A stretch of DNA of 64,000 bases, from assembly GCA_016929775.1 (NCBI GenBank), contig JAFGIE010000045.1, positions 1 to 64,000 of the forward strand, read 5' to 3'. Made by a program: the position numbers and the translations under genes. The DNA is from Anaerolineae bacterium. GTDB taxonomy: Bacteria; Chloroflexota; Anaerolineae; JAFGEY01. The notes under the pieces were generated by a model. The model did no database searches. It was not told where the DNA came from and was given only the letters and a program-made list of their open reading frames with translations. Below are positions 58,933-64,000 of this stretch, one piece after another; the stretch's first letter is position 1; every line of letters starts with the position of its first letter.

Positions 58933-60432
58933 ATGGGGTATCTGCTGGTCATCACGGCGATCACGTCGCTGATCGGGATCGGCGCGGCGCTCCTCGCCGC
59001 ACGTTGGCGGGCGCGCACGCGCCAGGCATACGCTGCTGCCTGCCTCTCGTGCGCCGCCGGCGCCTTCGTCGCGCTCTTTCGTCTCGCGCAACCCGCAGCT
59101 GGCGGCTTGCTCGACCTCCTCCAAACGCTCCTGTTCTGTGTCTGGAGCACCGCGCTGCTCTCGCTCGCGGTGCTGCTTGCCTATGCGCCGCATCTCGCTC
59201 GACGCCGCCTGCCTTGGACGCTGTACGCTCCGTTGGCTGCGGCGGCAGTTGTGACGACCGCCGTCGCCCTGTTGTGGACGCTCCCGGGCGGCGATCCATA
59301 TGCCCAGGTCTACCGCCGCTTCGTGGCGTGGTGGATCGCCATCGGGAGCATGCTGCTCCTGTCCGCGCTGGCTGTCGCCCTGCTGAGTTCTACTGCCGTC
59401 CGTGTGCGGGGTGGAGAGCGGGGGCAGATCGTGGCGCTGGCTGCCCTGATCGCGCTGCGCGCCCTCCTGGGCTCGGCGGGCGTGCAGCTCTTGCCGGGCA
59501 CGTTCGCGATTGCTGCCCCCGCCGTCGGCGACGTGCTGGTCGCAGCGGGCCTCGCCTACGCTATCCTGCGCCGCGCCGCGCCAGCGCTCGGCGAGCGCGC
59601 CAGCGCACTGCTCTTCGAAGGGGTACGCCAGGGCGTGCTGATCCTCGATCGAGAGCGGATCGTGCTCGGCTGCAACGCACGCGCGGCTCACTTGCTCGGC
59701 CTCGCCGTGCAGGACATCGTCGGCAAGCAGATAGACCATGCCCTCGCTGCCAGTTCGTTGCCCGCGGACCTCTGGCAGCGGCTCAGCGAGGGGCTGGAGG
59801 GCGATCCGGTCGCTGTGCGCGAGGAGCGCCACGCCAACCCAGACGGAGAGCGGATCGTGCGCCACGAACTGGCGCCGATCGGCAGTCCGGGCGAGCCCGC
59901 ACAGGGCTACGTCTGGCTGCTGCAGGACGTCAGCGCCCTGCGCCGCTATCAGGCTGAGGCCACGGCTTGTGGGCGCGCCCTCTCTGCCGCGCGCCAGGAG
60001 CTCGAGGAGGGCGGCGAGCGGATCCGCGAACTCCAAGAGACCCTGCGCAGCCTGACCGAGCCGGTCGTCCCGATTGCCGAGGGCGTCGTCGCCATGCCGC
60101 TCGCGGGGCGGATCGATGGTGTGCGCGCCGAGCGGATCACAGAGCGCCTGCTGGCAGGCATCGGCGCCCGCGCTGCCAAGCTCGCCTTGCTTGACGTCAC
60201 GGGCGTGCCGGACATCGATCCGACCGTCGCCGGTTACCTGATCCAGGCGGCGCGCGCGGCGGCTTTGATGGGCTGCCGCCCAGTCCTGGTCGGCATTCGG
60301 CCCGAGATCGCGCCCGCCTTTGTGTCTTCTGGGCTCGATCGATCGGGCATCGTTACCTGTAGCGACCTGCAGCGCGGGATCGAGTATGCCCTGGGTGTGC
60401 TCGACCTCGAGCTGAGGCGATCAGTGAGGTAG
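58933..60432 (+). CDS. 7TM-PAS-STAS signalling protein
   Basis: A 499-residue protein with about seven TM helices (residues 4-215, 7TM/histidine-kinase-type input region), a PAS domain (about 225-335, starting GVRQGVLILDRERIVLGCNA), a coiled coil (about 340-375) and a STAS domain (about 378-490). The STAS part has SLTEPVVPIAEGVVAMPLAG and LLDVTGVPDIDPTVAGYLI; the RsbR phospho-Thr is replaced by Pro, with a Thr one place later. The architecture is that of a 7TM-PAS sensor kinase in which the kinase is replaced by STAS. It starts 6 nt after the preceding stop, so translation is coupled. Confidence 0.8.
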   Translation: MGYLLVITAITSLIGIGAALLAARWRARTRQAYAAACLSCAAGAFVALFRLAQPAAGGLLDLLQTLLFCVWSTALLSLAVLLAYAPHLARRRLPWTLYAPLAAAAVVTTAVALLWTLPGGDPYAQVYRRFVAWWIAIGSMLLLSALAVALLSSTAVRVRGGERGQIVALAALIALRALLGSAGVQLLPGTFAIAAPAVGDVLVAAGLAYAILRRAAPALGERASALLFEGVRQGVLILDRERIVLGCNARAAHLLGLAVQDIVGKQIDHALAASSLPADLWQRLSEGLEGDPVAVREERHANPDGERIVRHELAPIGSPGEPAQGYVWLLQDVSALRRYQAEATACGRALSAARQELEEGGERIRELQETLRSLTEPVVPIAEGVVAMPLAGRIDGVRAERITERLLAGIGARAAKLALLDVTGVPDIDPTVAGYLIQAARAAALMGCRPVLVGIRPEIAPAFVSSGLDRSGIVTCSDLQRGIEYALGVLDLELRRSVR

Positions 60433-60435
60433 CAC

Positions 60436-61416
60436 ATGGACAGAGACGCGCGAGAGGCACGGCTATTAGGCGCAATCAGCGCGCTGGGGCAGGGGGGCAC
60501 GCCCGACGCGATCGGCGAAGCCTTGGCCCGGGGCTTGGTTGGGGCTGGGCTGGACCGCTGCGAGGTGTTCCTGGGCGTGGTCTACCAGGAGGATGCCCTG
60601 GCAGAGGGCGCGTGTGTGGCGCTCGCCGACGCGGGCGACCAAACGTCCAGCGTGCCCGACCGCGCGCCACTCCGTACGGCGGATCTGCCGGCGCTGGGAC
60701 GCGCGCTCGGGGAGCGTGTACCGCAGTGGCTGGACGCGCAGGATCAGGGCGCACCGCTGGGCGAGGCCGAACGCGAGCTGCTCGACGCGGCTGGGCTCGT
60801 GGGGATGCTGATCTGTCCCATGGTCGCCGCCGACCGCTGTCTGGGCTACGTGCTTGCTGGGACGCGATCGAGAGACCGGATCGGCGATCAGGACGCCGTG
60901 CTCTATCAGGCCATTGCCGCGCAGGCGGCGGCGGCGATCGAGGCGGCGCGCGCCGGTCAGCGCTACCAGCGTGCAGAGCAGGAGCGCAGGGTGGGAGAGA
61001 CGGTGGCTCGCGAGCAGCTGATCGGCGAGCTAGCGGTGCCGCTGATCCCGATCACGGACAACATCCTCGTCCTGCCTCTCGTCGGCTCGGTGGACAGCGC
61101 GCGGGCGGAGCAGATCATGACTTCGCTGCTCGACGGCATCGAGCGCCACGATGCAGAGGTCGTGATCGTGGATGTCACCGGCGTGCCCCTCATGGACACG
61201 GCGGTCGCCAACTACTTGCTGCGCATGACGCACGCCGCCAGCCTGGTCGGCGCGCGCACGATCCTGGTCGGGATCACGCCGCTGGTCGCACAGACCATCG
61301 TCGAGCTGGGCGTCGACCTGTCGAGCATCACGACGCGCAGTGACCTGCAGGGGGGTGTCGAGTACGCCCTGCGCCTCCAGGGGCAACACATCGCCCCGAT
61401 CCGTGGTGTATCGTGA
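60436..61416 (+). CDS. GAF-STAS RsbR-like protein with intact phospho-Thr
   Basis: A 326-residue soluble protein: GAF-like sensor (about residues 10-172), linker helix (about 172-200) and STAS domain (about 200-315) very close to RsbR: LAVPLIPITDNILVLPLVGS, VVIVDVTGVPLMDTAVANYL and ILVGITPLVAQTI. The residue equivalent to the RsbR phospho-acceptor Thr is present (Thr 255 in D-T-A-V-A). It is thus the only one of the five STAS proteins here that looks able to be phosphorylated by an RsbT-type kinase. No rsbS or rsbT gene lies in the window. The next gene starts 16 nt after its stop. Confidence 0.85.
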   Translation: MDRDAREARLLGAISALGQGGTPDAIGEALARGLVGAGLDRCEVFLGVVYQEDALAEGACVALADAGDQTSSVPDRAPLRTADLPALGRALGERVPQWLDAQDQGAPLGEAERELLDAAGLVGMLICPMVAADRCLGYVLAGTRSRDRIGDQDAVLYQAIAAQAAAAIEAARAGQRYQRAEQERRVGETVAREQLIGELAVPLIPITDNILVLPLVGSVDSARAEQIMTSLLDGIERHDAEVVIVDVTGVPLMDTAVANYLLRMTHAASLVGARTILVGITPLVAQTIVELGVDLSSITTRSDLQGGVEYALRLQGQHIAPIRGVS

Positions 61417-61432
61417 GAGTGACGAGGTCGCC

Positions 61433-64000
61433 ATGATGGGGACGGCAGAACAGGGCGAGAGGCTTGCGCGCCGCGCTTATCAGCAGCTAGACCAGCTTGC
61501 CGCCGCATTCGTGGCGCAGGTGCAGGATGCGGGCCTGCCCGGGTACAGCGTCTTTGCGGCGCCTGTGTTGGCGCGCGGCGCGCGGATGCTCTACGAGGCG
61601 TTGGCGGACAGCCTGTCGCAGGTGGAACCTGAGCTCCTGCTCGCGCGCGCCCGCGAGCAGGCAAGCCGGCGCCGGCAGCAGGGCGTGCTCCCGGAGGAGC
61701 TAGCCCAAGTCGCCGCGATCTTTTGCGCCGTTCTCCAGGATGCGGGGTTTGCGACGCACGAGATCCCCCTGGCGGACCTGCTCCCCGCGTTCGTGGACGC
61801 TTTCACGGCGAGCCAAGCCGTGCGTCCGCTGCCCAGACCGGCCCCGCCCCCGCCCGAGGAAAGCCGGACACCCGGGTCACTCGAGCAGCTGCAGCGCGAG
61901 GCGCGGCAGCTCGAGACGGTGGCCCAGGTGAGCCGCGAGCTGATGGCTTCCCTCGAACTCGATGACCTGTTGCGCCTGGGCGTGGACCGGATCGCGACGC
62001 GGTTCGACTATGCGCACGTGGCGGTCTATCTTGCCGACGAGCTGTCGGGCCTCTCGCTCGCCTGTGAGCGCGTGGAGGGAGAGGCGCGCGTCGAGCCTGC
62101 ACCGGAGGAGGAGCTGATCGGCTCGGTCGCGGCGGAGGGCGTGCCCTACCTGGCTGAGACGGGAGAGCTGGCGGTCCCGGTGCGTGCCGGCGACCAGGTG
62201 CTGGGCGTGCTCTATGTACGGGGCCGAGCGCCGCGTGCACTGACCGAGGCTGATCTCGCTTCCATGGCGGGCCTGGGGCTTCAACTCGGCGTCGCCGTCC
62301 AGCGCGCGACCGCATTCCGGGAGACGCGCGCGGCGAGCGCCATCGCTCGCGCCGTTAGTGCGGGTCCGGGCACGGGCAAGCTGCTCTCAGCCATCGCGCG
62401 TGAGCTGCGCGACGTGCTCTCCTTTGACGAGATGTCTGTCTCTCGCTACTACGAGATCCTGGGCGAGGTGGGCACGGTCGCCATCGATGGCGCAGACGAG
62501 GGAGGAGTACCCTCCGAAGTGCGCCTGCCCGTCGACGCGTCGCTCCCGGGGCGTGCGCTCCGGGAGGGACAGCCGCTGATCGTCGCCGACCTCGGGCAGG
62601 AGCCGGTCTGCGCCTACGCCGATGCGCAGGCCCTGCGCGAGCGCGGCATGCGGTCTGTGCTCGTGGTTCCCTTGCAGACGCGTGGTCAGTTCGTGGCGAC
62701 CCTCAACCTGGTCAGCGCGCGCGACTGCGCGTTCGCCGCCGCCGATGCGCGCCTCATGGCTCGCGTCAGCGCGCAGCTGGCGACAGCGCTCGAGAACGCC
62801 GAGATCTGGGACAGCATGCAGCAGGCGGCGGCGCCAGCGCGACCCGAAAGCACAGCCTTCCGGGCGATGGTTGAGCACACGTCGGAGGCGATCGCCCTAG
62901 TTGGCCCCGACGATGTCATCACCTACGCCAACCGCGCGTTTCACGTCCTGTATGGCTATGACCCGCAGGCCGAGAGCCTGGCGGGCCATTCCCTGTTGTC
63001 GTTTGCCGTCGAGGGTGATCTGCCGGCGCTCGACGCGGCGATCCGTAGCGCGCTGGAGGCCTCTGGCTTGTGGGAGGGGACGGTGCGGCACCGGCGTCGG
63101 GACGGTACGCTCTTTGACGCTGCGATGGCCCTCTTTGCGGTGCACGAAGGTGATCCGGTTGCGGTTGCCGCATCGGTCCGCGACGTGACCGGCGAGCGCA
63201 AGACGATGGCGATCGGGCAGGTCTTGTCCTCCACGCCCGAGTTGGGCCAGCTCGCGCCGCGCGCGCTCGAGTGCATCGTCGAGGATACCGGGATCGATCG
63301 CGCCGGGATGGTCCTGTACGAGGCGTGCGCGCCCGAGGGACCGGAGACGGTCTCGCTGGTGGCGGTCTATGATCGCGAGGCAGGGGGCAGGCGCCTGATC
63401 GACGAGCTGTCTGCCGCCCAGGACCGCCCGTTTGCCGTCGCAGCCTACCACGAGCGGCAGTCCTTCCTTGTTCCCGACGTGACGGCGGACAATCGGCTCT
63501 CTGAGCAGGGGCGCGCCCTGCTTGTCGAGCAGGGGATCGTCTCCGTGCTCGTGCTGCCCATGCTGGTCGGCGGCGACGTGGTGGGCTTGGTGAGCTTGTC
63601 CTGGCGCAGCGCCGTCACGTTAGCCGCCGATCGCGTGGCGCTCTATGAGCTCGTGGTCGCCCAGGTCGCGACTGCGGTCGAGAACGCGCGCCAGGTCGCA
63701 CGTAGGCAGCAGGCGTACCAGCGTGCCCTGGACCGGCGCCTGCTCGAGGTCCGGACCAGCATCGAGCTTGGGCAGGAGGTCGGCAGCTGTACGACGCCTG
63801 GCGAGTTGTTCGTGCGAGTGGCGCGCCTCCTCGCCGAGCGGCTTGGGTACGACCACGTCCTGCTCTACATGCGTGAGCGCGAGGGCCTGGCGTGTGTGGC
63901 TGGGTCGAGCGAGGCGGGGCGCCTGCTCCACGAGCAGGGATACCGCCGTGCGCTGGATGATGGGCCGCTGGGGTCTGCTGTCGCCCAGGGCCAAGCGGTA
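61433..64000 (+). CDS. Multi-domain GAF/PAS sensor with RsbRD_N-like start, 3' end off window
   Basis: An open frame of 856 codons to the window edge. Domains: an RsbRD_N-like helical N-terminus (about 5-115), then GAF1 (about 165-300, VAQVSRELMASLELDDLLRLG), GAF2 (about 305-455), PAS (about 480-590, ENTSEAI-type start and RDVTGERKTM end), GAF3 (about 595-755) and the start of GAF4 (about 775 on). The output domain lies beyond the window; by its neighbours it might be STAS, a histidine kinase or PP2C. ATG at 61433 (a second at 61436) with GAGG upstream. It is fourth in the STAS run and was read directly from the sequence. Confidence 0.85.
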   Translation, partial: MMGTAEQGERLARRAYQQLDQLAAAFVAQVQDAGLPGYSVFAAPVLARGARMLYEALADSLSQVEPELLLARAREQASRRRQQGVLPEELAQVAAIFCAVLQDAGFATHEIPLADLLPAFVDAFTASQAVRPLPRPAPPPPEESRTPGSLEQLQREARQLETVAQVSRELMASLELDDLLRLGVDRIATRFDYAHVAVYLADELSGLSLACERVEGEARVEPAPEEELIGSVAAEGVPYLAETGELAVPVRAGDQVLGVLYVRGRAPRALTEADLASMAGLGLQLGVAVQRATAFRETRAASAIARAVSAGPGTGKLLSAIARELRDVLSFDEMSVSRYYEILGEVGTVAIDGADEGGVPSEVRLPVDASLPGRALREGQPLIVADLGQEPVCAYADAQALRERGMRSVLVVPLQTRGQFVATLNLVSARDCAFAAADARLMARVSAQLATALENAEIWDSMQQAAAPARPESTAFRAMVEHTSEAIALVGPDDVITYANRAFHVLYGYDPQAESLAGHSLLSFAVEGDLPALDAAIRSALEASGLWEGTVRHRRRDGTLFDAAMALFAVHEGDPVAVAASVRDVTGERKTMAIGQVLSSTPELGQLAPRALECIVEDTGIDRAGMVLYEACAPEGPETVSLVAVYDREAGGRRLIDELSAAQDRPFAVAAYHERQSFLVPDVTADNRLSEQGRALLVEQGIVSVLVLPMLVGGDVVGLVSLSWRSAVTLAADRVALYELVVAQVATAVENARQVARRQQAYQRALDRRLLEVRTSIELGQEVGSCTTPGELFVRVARLLAERLGYDHVLLYMREREGLACVAGSSEAGRLLHEQGYRRALDDGPLGSAVAQGQAV

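Overview
This 64 kb window is GC-rich, gene-dense bacterial chromosome. It holds about 47 protein genes, one tRNA, two leader riboswitches and many clear sigma-70 type promoters. I see no IS elements, phage or CRISPR. The content suggests an anaerobic or facultative member of the Chloroflexota (Anaerolineae-like): long Pro/Thr-rich surface proteins with TolB-type propellers, a eukaryotic-type Ser/Thr kinase with a large extracellular half, a tungsten-type aldehyde oxidoreductase with an HdrA partner, cyclic-di-AMP signalling, a T-box leader and a Thermotoga-type inositol pathway. The phylum call is inference; no rRNA is present.

Layout. Bases 1-3539 (minus): a moaD-like/AOR/polyferredoxin/hdrA operon whose last gene has an in-frame TGA at a conserved Cys position, followed by a SECIS-like hairpin, so hdrA is probably a selenoprotein. 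3793-5688: a TolB/M15-like lipoprotein. 5704-9107 (minus): promoter, c-di-AMP (ydaO) riboswitch, terminator, opine-type dehydrogenase, B12-binding mutase-like protein and a DarA-type c-di-AMP receptor. 9283-15910: MFS transporter, T-box-controlled trpS, a Cys/Met PLP enzyme, a slipin and RNase D. 15934-19522: yqeY, pgpH (c-di-AMP phosphodiesterase), ybeY, dgkA. 19700-23541: two membrane STAS proteins and rtcB. 23656-31471: response regulator, Ser/Thr kinase, rlmE, GH-A-like hydrolase, PP2C phosphatase and a surface protein.

31692-39863: an unknown gene, an RpiR regulator, an unusual Clp ATPase, an effector-like protein with an eCIS-cargo-type N-terminus, tRNA-Lys, an acyltransferase and an FtsB-like protein. 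39933-49869 (minus): a LacI-controlled run with iolM, iolG, an MgtC-PhoU fusion, iolN, iolO and a GH31 glycosidase; the four iol genes together would convert myo-inositol to D-tagaturonate. 49956-56934: membrane protein, exonuclease III, a second oxidoreductase/isomerase pair, a ribbon-helix-helix protein, an alkaline-phosphatase-superfamily enzyme and an FmdB zinc ribbon. 57250-64000: three more STAS proteins and a multi-GAF/PAS sensor that runs off the window.

Themes. c-di-AMP appears as riboswitch, protein receptor and degrading enzyme within about 13 kb. Five RsbR-like STAS proteins are present, only one of which keeps the phospho-accepting Thr. Most promoters have a TGnTATAAT extended -10. 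All coordinates and motifs were read by eye; family names come from recognition of conserved motifs, not from searches.
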